In this document: in pieces, positions 1 to 12,348 of the stretch
How positions within the stretch are numbered: the first letter of the stretch is position 1
How the letters are laid out: each line of letters begins with the position of its first letter
Assembly: GCF_023856365.1 (NCBI RefSeq)
Contig: NW_026042429.1
Span: 248,001 to 312,000, forward strand
Reading direction: 5' to 3'
Origin: Brienomyrus brachyistius
Lineage: Eukaryota > Chordata > Actinopteri > Osteoglossiformes > Mormyridae
DNA length: 64,000 bases
Translations under genes and position numbers: made by a program
The notes under the pieces: generated by a model
What the model was told of the DNA's origin: nothing
Database searches by the model: none
Seen by the model: the letters and a program-made list of their open reading frames with translations, nothing else

Positions 1-914
1 GACCTGGACAAGTAGGTGATACAGGAGCTCAGCGCTGTGCAGGAAGCCAGGGAGAGGCAAGCAAGGCGCCGGGCTGAATGCACCCTCTGATCCTGTATTC
101 TGAAATACCATCAATAGCTAATGGCACTCGGATGTAAGGACAGTGGCCACAGAGACAGGCTGAGCAGAGTCAGCAAGACAAAAGCAATCAATCACCCCAT
201 TTTAAAGGATGGCCCGACCTTTGAAATGCAGGTGTGACACAATGCTGCACCCCACCCCAATCAACTCCGCATGGTTTTGGGTTTTGGCCAGCAACGTTCG
301 GCCACCCATTAATGCTCCGTTTGCACAAATATTTCAGAAAAGGTAACTTTCATCCGATGAGCGAGTTTTGACAGTGAAAAGAGGGAAAATAAAGTCTTGG
401 CTAAAATACCACGGGATCAGCTAGCCTCTCACACGGCGAGCCTCTCTGGCTGTTAACTACATCATTAAGTGCTTTGTAATGGACCTGCTTTGAGCGAATG
501 GTTTTCATGGCCACTATAAACGTGAGGCATCGTCATGCTTCAGTAAGTTCTTCCCCATTTTGCTCGGGTCTTACCTGCCGTCTTCGGCTGTGCAGTAAAC
601 ACGGCCCATTCGATGCGTCATGGCTGCTTATTGCCATTAATTACAGTGTAAGCAGCTGTCCAATCAATGCCGGAGGGAGGAAAACCTCATCCAATCATGT
701 GGCTCCTCATTCCTGTCCATAGGACAGAATCTCTCCTGACTATTTAGCCACAGCGCCATCCTCCTCAATCCTAAGGACACTGAAGCACACGTCAGGACAG
801 AGGGAGAAACTGAGGATGCAGTCACTTGATATTTAATAACAATATTAACAGATCTTGGTGAGGAAATCCTCTTTCTGCCTAGCCACCTTGCTCTCCGTGA
901 CACACATGTAGGTG

Positions 915-1022
915 TGAGCAAACTTGCCAGCCACTGGCAGTGGTGCCCATAGAGCTGGGGGTTAAAGGCCTTGCTCAAGGGTCCACAGACGTGACTATTC
1001 AGTCACGGCTGGGCTTGAACAC
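915..1022 (-). repeat. tRNA-derived SINE fragment
   Basis: Read on the minus strand, this carries a box-B-like stretch (GTTCAAGCCC) followed by a segment resembling TTGAGCAAGGCCTTTAACCC, a common body motif of fish tRNA-derived SINEs. The same body motif recurs at 40.6 and 56.9 kb. The 5' head is degraded, so the family is not assigned with certainty. Confidence 0.45.
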
Positions 1023-1460
1023 ACTTTTCTGCCTCGCATGTCCCGTCTCACATAAGCCCTCGATGAGCAAACAGAGATTGCAAATGGCTGCCTTTCCTCT
1101 CCTCTAACCACCTCGTTGGCATGCCACCCTAAAGCGTTCCCTGGAAACAGGCTGGGGGACCGGTGTTGGGAAATAGGCTCGTTTATCTGCACAGCTGGGC
1201 CAGGTGGGAGGCTCCCCCGGGGCAGAGGAGAGACAGGCCAGCCCCCCCTCCCCCCCCGCCATGGCAACTAGCCCTGCGAACGCTGTGTGTTCTGATGGCA
1301 CCGTAAACATAGTGCTCTCTGACCTGACCCCCACACCCCCCCCACCCACACCAGCACTAATTAGACCATAACACGTCTGCATGCAGGCTGCAGAAAACAT
1401 AAATAATGTAGTTCTTAGGAAGATGACATGAGCAAAGCCGTGAAATCATTCCATCTCGCT

Positions 1461-1486
1461 GGGGGGGGGGGGGGGGGGGGGGGGGG
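1461..1486. repeat. poly(dG) tract, 26 bp
   Basis: An uninterrupted run of 26 G. It is the longest of about two dozen G or C runs of 12 bp or more in the window. Confidence 0.95.
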
Positions 1487-1902
1487 CATTGATGATGTCC
1501 ATTGCTGACCGCGAGGCAACCAGATACAACCTCAGAGACTCAGGTAAACACGCATGACCTCCTACACCAAACACCACACAGGTTGGGAGGGAGAGGATGT
1601 CCTGGGGTGGGACAGGGTCAGGTGACCCAGGCCCTGATAATACAACACACCTCTTTGTTTCCCCCCCCCCAACAGAACAGACCTTACAGCTACAGCTCCC
1701 GCTCCCATCTGAGGACCCCGAAAATTGGCCACATTTTGGGTTTGAAATGTGTATACAAAAATACAAGACAAACAGATAAATGGATTATAAAAATATTATT
1801 TCAGGGATGCTGAGATAAAAGTATAGTGGCTAGAGCCTCCTAAATGTGATTTAGAGCCGCCTGTTCTGTCCTGTACCTGCATTTCTGCCTCATCTGTTAT
1901 AT

Positions 1903-1950
1903 TCATACAGACCCTCATACAGACCTTCATACAGACCCTCATACAGACCC
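1903..1950. repeat. 12-bp tandem repeat, 4 copies
   Basis: Four head-to-tail copies of TCATACAGACCC, one with a final T in place of C. It is short and non-coding. Confidence 0.9.
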
Positions 1951-2345
1951 CTTACTTCCTTCTACCCTCATCATGTGAACCTGTGCACCTTCCCACCTGG
2001 AGCAAAATGCGCACAGTGCCAATCCCTATAGACAGAAAAGCGTCCAGTAAGCAAAAAACAATATTAACATTCTTTGTTTTGCTGCTGAGCTAATGATTGT
2101 ATGCAGAGCTCCTTCATCCACCTGGATATTTCATGAAGCTGGGGTTGGGTGGTCTCCTCGACGGCAGTAAACCAGTAACTAACGTGCGATCGGGTTTCTA
2201 GCCGGCGTCCTTAACTGGACGGGCTCAGCCATGAAAATGGCAGTAAGTCACGAACGCTGCTATGGGGCCTCTGATCTACCTCCATAATAATGTGCAGATA
2301 TCCCTTTGAATACAGCAGAATGTTCCGGAGGGTGCAGCGATTACC

Positions 2346-2560
2346 GAGTGACTGGCTGAGAGACAGACAGACAGGCAGACAGAGAGACAGAGCTTGACAG
2401 ACAGATAGGACCTTTATTGATCCCACAGGAAATGTAGGCATCCAGTATCTTACACATATAAAAGACCACAATGGCATTCAGTATCTTACAGTACATATAT
2501 AAAAGACCAGAATGCAAGGGAATAATTGGAAGAAGAATAAAGAATAATAAGACTGACAAA
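2346..2560 (-). mobile_element. Non-LTR retrotransposon 3' end (Rex1/CR1-like)
   Basis: A (CAGA)n-like simple tract runs into CTTTATTGATCCCACAGGAA on the plus strand. Read on the minus strand this is a LINE 3' end of the form GATCAATAAAG followed by a short tandem tail, as in fish Rex1/CR1-type elements. The part further inside the element also holds a local duplication of the CAGTATCTTACA... segment. A weaker copy of the same kind lies near 46.99-47.04 kb. The family name is from memory of the 3' signature only. Confidence 0.5.
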
Positions 2561-3732
2561 CTGGGAGGGGGGCTGGAAATGCTGCTTTCCCTGCTTAATT
2601 AGGTATGTGCAGGATTCAAACAGTGATACGAGTCACTTAAAGCAGCGTTAAAAGCACTCAGAGCCGGCACTATTGTCCAAGCCATGGAGCGAACCAAGGG
2701 TGGATCTCACGGGGGGGGGGTACACGCATTGGACCTGAGTAGGACACCTTTTATGTCTCCCAGCCCTTTCCATTTTTGCTCTCTTCCTATGTGAATGGTT
2801 TGCAAACAGTGAACCACACACAGATTGACTGGCTAATTGAGGCAGTCACAGACTAAACTCACAGTGTTTGCAACAGTATCACATTTGCTGGCCACTGTAA
2901 CTGCTGTGGGATCCGATCCAAGGGCTTTTAATGGAACAGCGGGATCTTAGACTGGAAAAAAATGAACTGCTTTCAATTATTTCAGACCACCATAAGGGAT
3001 ATTGGACAGTGGTCAAGGACACAGAACTGTCTGTATCTGGGAGATGGGACATTTGAGGGGAATATCGGTCTTCCCTCAGGGATATCGGGATGGAATGCAG
3101 GCCAGGATGACGGCGAACTGCAAAGTGGAGCCCCCTGGGGGAACGGAGGCAGAAGGCCTCGAGGTAAAACGTTCCTGCTGTCTGAGTGGGTTCCCCATAA
3201 CAGCCTCTCGTCATTCTACCCCCAGTCAACCGTCCAATCAAATGCACACAAAAGACCAACAGAGGTCTCCAGTACAACCACATGACTTACGAACAGGACA
3301 GATCACACCTGTGTATGAAGACCAAAAGGCTGTAGGCGCCTGGGAGGGGAGGCTGGAAATGTTGCTTTCCCTGGTGAACTGGTAGGACCCAGACCACAAT
3401 AAAGCCCCCCCCCCCCACCACTTTAAACATTGAGGAGCCCCACAAAGAAAGCAAGCCCCTCCTCCTGCTTGAGGCAGACCCAGCAGAAAGAACAAGATTG
3501 TAGGGTGTCGTGTGTGTGAGATGCAACACCCCCCAGGCAAGGTGTGCAGGGCCTCAAACGATCATTAAAAAGACACAGTGAGTACAGAGTGGAAGCCCCC
3601 CCCCTCCCCCACCCAACAAGGGACCATCTACAGGCACTGTAATTGGAACCATATATCAAACCGGGAGTTTCTGAGAGCTGGGCGTGGACAGGCAGAGACA
3701 GGGCACGGATGAGACCGGAAGAACCGAGGAGT

Positions 3733-3753
3733 GGGGGGGGGGGGGGGGGGGGG
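3733..3753. repeat. poly(dG) tract, 21 bp, just inside LDLRAD3 intron 2
   Basis: Twenty-one consecutive G on the plus strand. In the LDLRAD3 pre-mRNA it is a C21 run beginning about 49 nt downstream of the exon 2 donor. Confidence 0.95.
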
Positions 3754-3801
3754 TAAGACTTAGGACTTTCCAGAGAATTCCTGCAGGGGGGAGACACTCA
3801 C

Positions 3802-3948
3802 GGCAGCTCCTCTCGTCGCTCCTGTCCAAGCAGTCGGGCTGACCGTTGCACTGATAGCTCCCTGGGACACACTTCCCATCACCGCACATGAAGTTACCCG
3901 GGATGTTGCACTCCGCGGTGAAGTTGTTTCCGGGAAGCAGCTGGCTAT
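3802..3948 (-). CDS. LDLRAD3: LDLRAD3 coding exon 2 (LDL-receptor class A domain 1)
   Basis: A 147-nt exon bounded by a CCCACAG acceptor and a GTGAGT donor, phase 1 at both ends. It encodes residues 18-66 of the predicted protein, beginning [20 protein letters not shown]. The full LDLa signature is present: six cysteines (residues 31, 39, 44, 51, 57, 66) and the calcium-binding acidic cluster DCLDRSDE. The NNFT glycosylation sequon and the [10 protein letters not shown] block match what I recall of mammalian LDLRAD3 domain 1 almost residue for residue. LDLRAD3 is a type I membrane receptor with three LDLa repeats. It has been linked to Nedd4-family E3 ligases (for example Itch) through its PPxY-containing tail, and in mammals domain 1 is a known alphavirus attachment site. 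The remaining domains lie outside the window. Confidence 0.93.
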
Positions 3949-5424
3949 CTGTGGGGTGGGGGAGAGAAAAGCATTAAAACCCCCACAGGCACCCGCACAG
4001 GTGCACAGAGAAGTGTGACACAAGTCCGTGCTGGATAGAGACACAAGTCACCAGAACATGACTCACACACATGCATTTATCGTAGAGTACGGCTCCACCA
4101 CCTCCAATCCTGCTGCAGGAAACACCCACGCTCTTGTGAGCACAACCATACACACCACAGCTGCCCTCTGTTACAGCGCCGCCCTGGTGGCCTGCTACAA
4201 TCAGCCTCTCTGTCTATCTCTTTCAGTCCACCCTATTGAAACTGAGATGGGGGAGGGGCCGGGCAGTGAAATACCGGTAGATGCTGGTATTAATGCTGAA
4301 CCTGATCGCTTGGTGATACAGCAGCAGCTCAAGGTAAAGTTAGCGCCTAGCAGGTGGGCTGGACGGACAGTCACTGGAGCAGCTCGTCCACCAACAGCCT
4401 ATGGTAATGCCCGGCCAGGACCCGCCCCCTCAACACTGACCAGTCCCCTGCCTACATCTAGCTGATTGACAGGAAGCAGGGAAAAGCAGGTGTGAGTCTT
4501 CAGCCAGCATCAGAGATGCCATAATTCCCTGCATTTAAACACCTACCCTGTGTGTTTGTCCAAAATGGCAGCTTGAAACAACGATTCACGAGTGCTAGCA
4601 TTCTCCCTGCTATCATACAATTATCTACATAATAAAGATCTCATTTCCTTGCACTAAAACAAGATGCATCTAATTGGTGAGCTCTTCACAAAGTCCTTCC
4701 CCATGGTTTAATCTCCTTGTACTTGGGATCTCGCCCATGACTTTTTTACTGAAGGAGCCACGCCCCACAGCCCTTCCCCCCTCCATACACACACACACAA
4801 CGGTACGCAGAAGAACACAAATACCATAACAGACAATCTTTGGTTTAATGCCCCCATTTCCCAAGACACAACACTCACAGACACTTTCCTGGGTTGGAGA
4901 AATGATTTCACCAGCACGCTCCGCTTTCTAATCCCTGGGGAGATCAATTACTCCACACACCTGGCACTCTTCTCAGAGATGATAACACTTCTGGAATAAA
5001 ATCCTCCAGTTTGCAGAAGAATACTCAAGTCTGAGGAGGAGTACACTAGTAAGATCTGAGCAACTACTACTTCCAAGGAAAGCCCTTTGTTTTAATTTTT
5101 AATCTACACTCTTTCTACATCAGGCTTCACGTAATGTTCCCTGAAATCTGGCCAAATCCCTTGGAGTCAGCGTCACTCCAGGACAGTGTCTGTTCAAAGT
5201 GGGACAGTCACTTTCCAGCTGGTGAAAAGCTGAAGCCTCTGATGTCCTTAAAGTCCACAAAGGTGATTTCAAACATACGGTGACAATTAAGGGCTAATCT
5301 AGTACAGGGACAGAAAGACAAGGGAGCCAATCCCAGAAAATACAGGGCACAAGTAGGAGGGACTCCTTTGACAGTCACACACACGATGGGCAATTCATGG
5401 AGTTTTTGGGCTGTGTGAGGAAAC

Positions 5425-5640
5425 TGGCACTATTAGGGCCCAATGATTTCTGGGATGTGGAAAATGCGGACAGAATTGCGGATTCAAGGCATGAAAATGG
5501 TGTTTACTTATAAACACTGAAATTTGCGGATATTGGGCTGACATTCTAAACCCATGACTTTTTTTCTACATTTTGTGATTCTCAAGATGGTGTAAAAGGT
5601 CCTTGCAGCAGGCATGACTGGAGACTTTTTTTAGTAGGAC
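5425..5640. mobile_element. Possible hAT-derived fragment
   Basis: Starts near TAGGGCCCAATGATTTCTGG and continues with runs such as ATGTGGAAAATGCGGACAGA and ATTGCGGATTC. These resemble a dispersed hAT-type repeat seen in fish introns. No second terminal inverted repeat was located, so this is a weak call. Confidence 0.25.
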
Positions 5641-5915
5641 GGAATCTGCCACAGCCAAATCTGGCCAAGTGCAAGGATGTAGCTTCCATAAGGCTCATTT
5701 GCACCTCAGGAACTCAGGGCACATCCCAGGTGGTCCAAACATTTACAAGAATGCCCCTCTAATCATGTCTCCATTGCGGTGTAAGAACCAGTGATGTGCA
5801 CGTCCATCCACAGGCGACCTGAACTCGTCCGGTGCTTTTATTCAACCTGACTGTGACTCAAACCTCTAATATGAATACACAGAATGCTGCCTGACCCACT
5901 TTATATGCTTAAATC

Positions 5916-6000
5916 AGGGGTCTCCAACTCCGGTCCTGGAGAGCTACTATCCAGTACCTGGCATCTGATGAGTAACACCTGTTCCTGGTATTTACCTGAG
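5916..6000 (+). mobile_element. hAT-type MITE end (5' fragment)
   Basis: CAGGGGTCTCCAACTCCGGT followed by CCTGGAGAGCTACT is the terminus of a widespread teleost hAT MITE, from memory of the family. The matching inverted end is not visible nearby, so this is a truncated copy. Confidence 0.45.
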
Positions 6001-6565
6001 ATCTTATCTTATCTGCTTATAAGGGTTAGGGTTATAGGCAAAACAGACAGAGCACAATGCATCATATTCTAAAGACTACAAGACCTGTGTCTCCTTAAAG
6101 GCTCATTTTGTCCGGTTCTTCAGCTTGTAAAAAATTTAAATGCAAAATGGATCAAAAATAAATCTGAAAAAAAGAATTTGTAATAAAGTAAAACTGAATC
6201 TGAGAATAAATTAAATAGATTTCTTAGGTTCCTATATTAGCACGGCAGGACGTGCGAGCACGACACTGAGATAGATCTCGGCGCCAGTTCTGCTCCACCG
6301 CTCACAAGGCGATTCTGTTTCACTAGATAATTTATTCATCCTTACAAGGTGAGGTAATTATTCTAAGAAGGTGCCTTTCGGCACAGCGCCTCCTACATGC
6401 CGAGGGGTGAGGTTCGGGGTGGCTGCTTTTGCAATAGCTCAAAGAAGACAGCAGGGGGCGTCCCACGGCTGGCATCACTTTAATGCCTTATCTGCTGCTG
6501 TCACTGCTTATCTGCACAGAAAGTTCCGCACTATAACTCATTGAGTTACTCACTGGATCCTCTAT

Positions 6566-6581
6566 CCCCCCCCCCCCCCCC
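6566..6581. repeat. poly(dC) tract, 16 bp
   Basis: Sixteen consecutive C in LDLRAD3 intron 1. Confidence 0.95.
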
Positions 6582-6964
6582 ATCTGTGATGAAAACGGAC
6601 AAAAAAAAATCAATTTAGTCGTCTGGTTACAACGTCAAGAGGTCTAAGGTGAGCAGTAATGCTGGAGTCTGAAATCATCTCCGTGAGCAGAATATCGTCT
6701 CCATAATTTATTACGAAAACAGGCTTGGGTTACCCAGCATGCATTTCAGCCCCCATTTAATCTCCCAGTCGCCTTGCACACAAATATCTTTTACAGAAAA
6801 TCCCGAGAGGCTAAACAAATACGTTATTTGATCTAAACAAAAGAAAAAAACGAGATAATTCACATCTGGATAATTAATTTTTTTTATAGGGCTAAAAAAA
6901 CTGATCGACTACAAATGCTCAGCTTCTGTCCATCAATGGGAAGGAAAGACAAGAGATGGGAGAA

Positions 6965-7082
6965 CTGGAGGTGTGTGTGAGAGTTCCCTGTAATGGGTTG
7001 GTGCCCCATCCTGGGTTACTCCCTAGTTTGTGCCCGTAGCTTTCGGGACAAGCAGGTATGGAAAATTGTGGATGGATGCTAG
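6965..7082 (+). mobile_element. L2-type LINE 3' end
   Basis: Contains the typical tail motifs GTAATGGGTTGGTGCCCCAT, CCTGGGTTACTCCCT, TTTGTGCCCGTAGCTTTCGG, then ACAAGCAGGTATGG and GTGGATGGATG. The order and the final ATGG-type repeat match L2-type retrotransposon 3' ends found throughout this window. The 5' part is missing. Confidence 0.65.
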
Positions 7083-8705
7083 GCGATCAGTACAAAATGG
7101 CAGTAATATGCTCTGTGCTTCAGGAATGGGTCCAGTGAAAACCAGCCCTTTCTGAAGCTTATTCCCTAAGCTGTAGCTCTCTAAGAGGCAGAATGGCAGC
7201 CACGCATGCCAGCGTGCCATTCAGCTGCCATGGCTACAGCCGTGCTTTCACAGTGCTCTCACCCTCAACACATACCTGTTAGGATGCCAGAAGTCAGAAG
7301 ATTCATGGCATCAGAATTACGATTAAAGGAGCAGCTGTCATTGAAGACCTACAAGATAAACAGGGACGCAAATATAAACCGGTGCCATCTCTCTCACGCT
7401 AAGTGGACCTGCAGTTCACTGGAGTTTGACTTCAGGGACTCCCAACGGCCATCTCCTGAGGACAGGAAGCTACAGCCCACCTCCGCCAGCGCCCACTGAT
7501 CTGCCCATAACATTTCAGATGAAACAAGTCATAACAGCTCTGGGCAGTTTATGATAACTGTCAGGGCATCTTATGAGTGGCTGGAGTCACTCTCAGTCTT
7601 TCCCATCTCGCCTCTGCTGTTCCCGGGGGCGTTTCTGTGGACATTATGAAAGCGTTACAGTGACGACGCTGGCTGAAGGTTCCCCAGGAGGGTCCTTCAC
7701 TGAGCGAGGAGGCCACTTGATAGGAGTCAGGAGAGATCTTCTGGTGAATAAGCATCCCCATTTACGTGTGAGCGTGGGCCGAGCGGCATGAGGGTCGTAT
7801 CTCTGCTTTTGTTACACTGCGGGACGGAGATCACAGCAGATTAAATCGAATTACATGACTACCTCGTAGTTACTGTGGGCCGAACGCTCCCGCACAGCAG
7901 AAGATGGTGTCTGACGGCACTGGATTCGATATGTTGTGCTGGAAGGTTCGAGGAGAGCTTGCGTCGTGTTAGAATTCAGAATTAGCTTCCCCCTGTGAGC
8001 GACCAGCTGCAGCAAGACCCGCTTACACGCTTATTCAATACCTCCCCTGACAGCCGACCTCTTTCCAGAGCCATTCCTGGAGCCAAGGGCACCAACAGTT
8101 TCTGTGTACCGTGCGCATTCAGCACGGCCCACAGTGACGGCTCGCCTCGTTCCCGCTGTTGCGTGATCTGCTTGAACACGGCGAGCTGAGAGGCAGGTTT
8201 CCGGGACATTCTGTCCATCTGCCAATCTGTCGATCTGCCCGTATAGTTCGAGGACAGCAGGTGGTCCAAGTAGAACTTGCTCGTACTGACTGTCCCTGTA
8301 TGCTAGGGGGGGCGGCATTCAATCTGTCTTCCCAAAAATGCCATAAGCTAGAAGGGGTGGGCTTATACACCTAAGGCGGGCCCACCAAAACCAAAGAAGG
8401 GACAGCATGGGAGAATGACATGCAACCCCCCCCACCCCGATGATGACAATCTCCAAGTCAGAAACAACCGTTGAGAAGGGGAACCACCCGTGTCCAAGTA
8501 CCCTTAATATGACCTTTTTGTCCCCAGTACGCTGGGCGTGGGGCCATGGCAAATCCTTCTTGTGGTTTCACTTGACAGCTTAATTCCATCAGAGCCCCCG
8601 AAGGTGAGTCGTATTCGGGCCGCTGCAGTCGCAAACGGACAATGCGGTCTGTGTGCTTGTCCATGTGTGCATGCGTTGTAGCCTGTAGCATTTTAGCGAA
8701 TTAGA

Positions 8706-9185
8706 GCCTAGCATAGGCCGTGGGGTTTAGCGATGCCCTAGCATAGGCCGTGGGGTTTAGCGATGCCCTAGCATAGGCCGTGGGGTTTAGCGATGCCCTA
8801 ACATAGGCCGTGGGGTTTAGCGATGCCCTAACATAGGCCGTGGGGTTTAGCGATGCCCTAGCATAGGCAGTGGGGTTAGCGATGCCCTAGCATAGGCCTT
8901 GGGGTTAGCGATGCCCTAGCATAGGCCGCGGGGTTTAGCGATGCCCTACCATAGGCCGTGGGGTTAGCGATGCCCTAGCATAGGCCGTGGGGTTTACCAA
9001 TGCCCTAGCATAGGCCGTGGGGTTAGCGATGCCCTAGCATAGGCCGTGGGGTTAGCGATGCCCTAGCATAGGCCGTGGGGTTTACCAATGTCCTAGCATA
9101 GGCCGTGGCGTTAGCGATGCCCTAGCATAGGCCGTGGGGTTAGCGATGCCCTAGCATAGGCCTTGGGGTTAGCCATGTTCTAGCA
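8706..9185. repeat. Minisatellite, 29-30 bp unit, 16 copies
   Basis: Sixteen head-to-tail copies of a unit containing CTAGCATAGGCCGTGGGGTT. The left third is a uniform 30-bp register. Further right, 29- and 30-bp variants (TTTAG versus TTAG) and a CCAATG variant intermix. It lies in LDLRAD3 intron 1 and is not coding. Confidence 0.95.
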
Positions 9186-9577
9186 TGCTCTGTCAATGCA
9201 CCTCACACACATAATGCACCAATGCACATCCTCAGTCTAAACTGAGCTCCACATTCGTCTGCCTGGAAACGCGCGACAATTAGATTTTTTCTTTTTCTTT
9301 TTGGTCTTCCCTGTGAAGCAAGCAGCCCGGCATCTGTGTTCTGTTACTTTATCTCCTGTTAAGAGCCCCTGCATCGAGGAGCATAATTTTCTACACATGA
9401 CGCAGGAAAGCGATTTTCCAGCGTCTGGGGCCTCAAAGCGAAGCAGAAAAGACAGAAGGGGCTTGCGGCAGGGATCCGCAGCAGAGCGAGAGACGAATGC
9501 CTTGGCGATGCTCTCCTGCTGCTGATGCTGGCGAACGACGGGTCACGCAGACAGGTGACCTCCCTCTCCCTTACTCA

Positions 9578-9595
9578 CCCCCCCCCCCCCCCCCC
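9578..9595. repeat. poly(dC) tract, 18 bp
   Basis: Eighteen consecutive C. Confidence 0.95.
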
Positions 9596-10147
9596 ACCGA
9601 GCCTGGCCGCTCATCTCTGCTCGTTTTATTCACATGTTTAAAGAAGGTCCGTCACTGACAGCCTGCAGGCCCCCTTACAGAACCAGCCTGGTCCTTTGGC
9701 TTGTTATTCTTTACTCTCCTAGAATAACAAACAGCCCACCCCCCCTCCATCTGCTGAACCCCAGCAGCGGATGTCAGTCATTCCTTCCCTAAGGACTCAG
9801 GTTTTTAAGAGTGCTCTCTGCACCCCCCCCCCTAATACCAGTAACTTCTGTTTCTTCATAAGCCACCCCTCCATCCCCACCACTCCCAGTCACACCAGCA
9901 ACAACAAATATCTCCCCATAGACACATCAAGGTGACCCTGCAGACAGACATAAATAGACTGCATAATAAGCGATGATCAATACACTATTTACACCCTTCT
10001 ATGAATACTCGCCCCAAACCCCCCGTAAAAGCTTTTAAAGGCTTTTTGCCTTTGGAGGATGAATAATAGATAATGGCCAAGTCAGTGGGTGTGGCTACCA
10101 GAGACACAGACTCAGATACAAGGATATAGATACAATACAGATACAAT

Positions 10148-10350
10148 CGGTCATCCCGGCAACGTGGGCCCTCCCGGCAAAGCGGGTCCTCCCGGTGATG
10201 TGGGCCCTCGGTCATCCCGACCATGCGGGCCCTCTGGGTGACGCCGGCCCTCCCGGTGATGTGGGCCCTCGGTCATCCCGACCATGCGGGCCCTCTGGGC
10301 GACGCCGGCCCTCCCGGTGATGTGGGCCCTCGAGCATCCCGGCCACGCGT
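10148..10350. repeat. GC-rich minisatellite, 61-bp unit
   Basis: Three full copies and a partial fourth of a 61-bp unit beginning CGGTCATCCCG, at 10148, 10209 and 10270. Each unit is itself built from about three roughly 20-bp subunits of the form TCCCGGTGATGTGGGCCC. Copies two and three are nearly identical, while copy one is diverged in its middle. The local base composition is much more GC-rich than the AT-rich DNA immediately to the right. Confidence 0.93.
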
Positions 10351-10560
10351 GCCGTCTCTCTTGCAAAATGCCCACCGATGTTGCCAAATTGACAAGGATT
10401 GCCAAATACTTAAAAATCTTAAAATATCTAAGTAAAAACTGTCAAGTATAACAAACCATATCTCCAATTCGGATTTTAGACAGTTTTAAAATTTTTTGCT
10501 TAAAACCTATTATTTTGCAATGTGGGATAATTTTCACTGATTAAATATACTAAGTAGTAA

Positions 10561-10612
10561 AATACATCACTTCTATTCATGTTAGAATACATCACTTCTA
10601 TTCATGTTAGAA
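10561..10612. repeat. Short tandem duplication, about 25 bp x 2
   Basis: AATACATCACTTCTATTCAT followed by GTTAG occurs twice head to tail, with no difference visible over the repeated part. Confidence 0.9.
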
Positions 10613-11041
10613 AAATTCAAATATGCAATGACTTTATAAATTACAAAAATGCTACTTGTTCTCCAATCCTGATCACTACTGCAGGTAATAGCATCCATCA
10701 CGCCAGGAGCTGTTAAGGTTAAAAGTCTAACGGTGATTTGATTACTCTGCCAGCAACAGGATTCGACCCAGATGGACAGAGAGACCCAAAACCCACTCAG
10801 CTGCACACAGGCCAAAAAAAAATATCAACCATCGTCACGAACACCACCCCTTTCCCGCGAGCGTTCATTTCACTTCGGCTTTCTGCGGAACATTTTACCC
10901 GTAATTCATTAAATTATGTGCTGGAATGAAGAGCAGGAAATGCGACTTTGCAGAAATGTCACCACACAGTATGTGTCACACCCCTGCCTCAAAGGCTGAC
11001 ATTTCTAAGGTGATCAGAGCTAAAGGGAACAGCCTCCCACG

Positions 11042-11062
11042 CCCCCCCCCCCCCCCCCCCCC
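11042..11062. repeat. poly(dC) tract, 21 bp
   Basis: Twenty-one consecutive C. Confidence 0.95.
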
Positions 11063-11739
11063 AACATCACATATCCCATTAAAGACACAGAGACAAGTGG
11101 CTGGTAACTGCATGGCGCACGGTGAGGTAACTCTGCGTGACAAAAAATAAATAAAAACCCACTGTTAATCAAGCCATGGTGTCAACCAAGTAACGTCCAA
11201 CGTTTCAGTTCTCTAATTTTAATAGGCTGGGTTAATTAGTTCACTTAACAGCCTGACGCTGCAAAGGCTGCTACAGAACACAGGGTTATGGAGGGAGGGG
11301 TTACTTTGTTTGAAGCAGGACCTTTTAACACAAAAAAAAGTGAAAAAGTGCTTTATAACCAAAATTCCAGAGTTAAGATCGCAGATGTTTTTTTGGGCCA
11401 TGTGCAAGGAATGACTAACAGATGACAAATCGTTTACAGTGGAACCTATCGCCGGGTGTGTGTGTGATATGACACCCCGGACACAGTTACACTGCTTGCA
11501 GTTCAGATTTACATTACGATTGCCTTAAATTTACATACTAACAGCTTGGCAGGTGTTTTTGCTCCGTGCACAAAAAGATCTGCTCTAACAAGCTCTTCTG
11601 AGGATCCAAGGAAAACAATTAAATCTGCAGATCCCCAGGCAGAAAAGATTTTAATAAGCAAATCAAATAAATCATAGTGATGAAGAGCGGAGTTGTTGAC
11701 CTTGGCGGGGCGTGGAATACAGGAGCAACCTAGACTTGC

Positions 11740-12140
11740 CTGTAGAAACACAACTCCCTTCGGTGGTGGAGGGAACAGCCTTCTCTTAGAAATGGGATGC
11801 CTTTTGAGTAGAGGAAGGAGCAACCTCCACAAGGGCATGGACTGGGTATGGGGGGTAGAGACAAGTCTTTACCATGATTTTGAAAGAACCCTGTGTGTAT
11901 AGGGAGGGGAAGTGATTGGAGATGATTTGTTCCCTTGTAATGTTTTTAATAGATCTACACCCTTGGACCTCCACCTTCCCTTAGAAACAATGCCCTTCAG
12001 CAGTACAGGGATCAACCTCCACCTCCTCTTAGAAACAGGAAGTCCTTCTGTGGATGAGGGAGCGAACCCTGGCTTCCCGTAAAAGCGCAACACCCTTCTG
12101 CGAAAGACGGAGTGACCTCCACCTCCACCAAGGACAAATG
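11740..12140. repeat. Degenerate minisatellite, about 45-50 bp unit
   Basis: Recurring blocks of the type CTTAGAAACA, CCCTTC and GAGGGAGCAACCTCCACCT appear at roughly 45-50 bp spacing, with substitutions and length changes. The copies are strongly diverged and the middle (11880-11960) is hardly recognisable, so this is an old, decaying array. Confidence 0.55.
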
Positions 12141-12348
12141 ACAAAGGGGTGGCACTTTAATTACACAATTACACAACTGTTCGGTGGGGGTGGAGAGTCA
12201 CACCTGCACTGATATAATTCACATGAAGTACTTGAATACAGCAGCTTCTCTGGGATTTCTGGTGCCTCAACTGCTGCTCCACCTTCTGGTCTTTTCATGG
12301 TTCTGCAGCAGATTGTTATAAATGTAGTTTTGAACTGAGGAGGCTGTT

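Larger units (their letters stand above)
1..3801 (-). other. LDLRAD3: LDLRAD3 intron 2 (partial, runs off left edge)
   Basis: This stretch lies downstream of the LDLRAD3 exon 2 donor on the minus strand. I looked for the remaining LDL-receptor class A, transmembrane and cytoplasmic exons and saw none, so they should lie left of the window. The interval holds a SINE-like fragment, a LINE 3' tail near 2.4 kb, a short 12-bp tandem repeat and long G/C homopolymers, each listed separately. Nothing else in it looks coding. Confidence 0.7.

Noticed and set aside
1..3760. LDLRAD3 exon 3 (second LDLa domain)
   Set aside because: Searched for a cysteine-rich frame with an SDE motif on the minus strand left of exon 2 and found none; it should lie outside the window.
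8706..9185. Regular roughly 30-bp repeats as a CRISPR array
   Set aside because: The repeats are contiguous without unique spacers, and the context is a fish intron.
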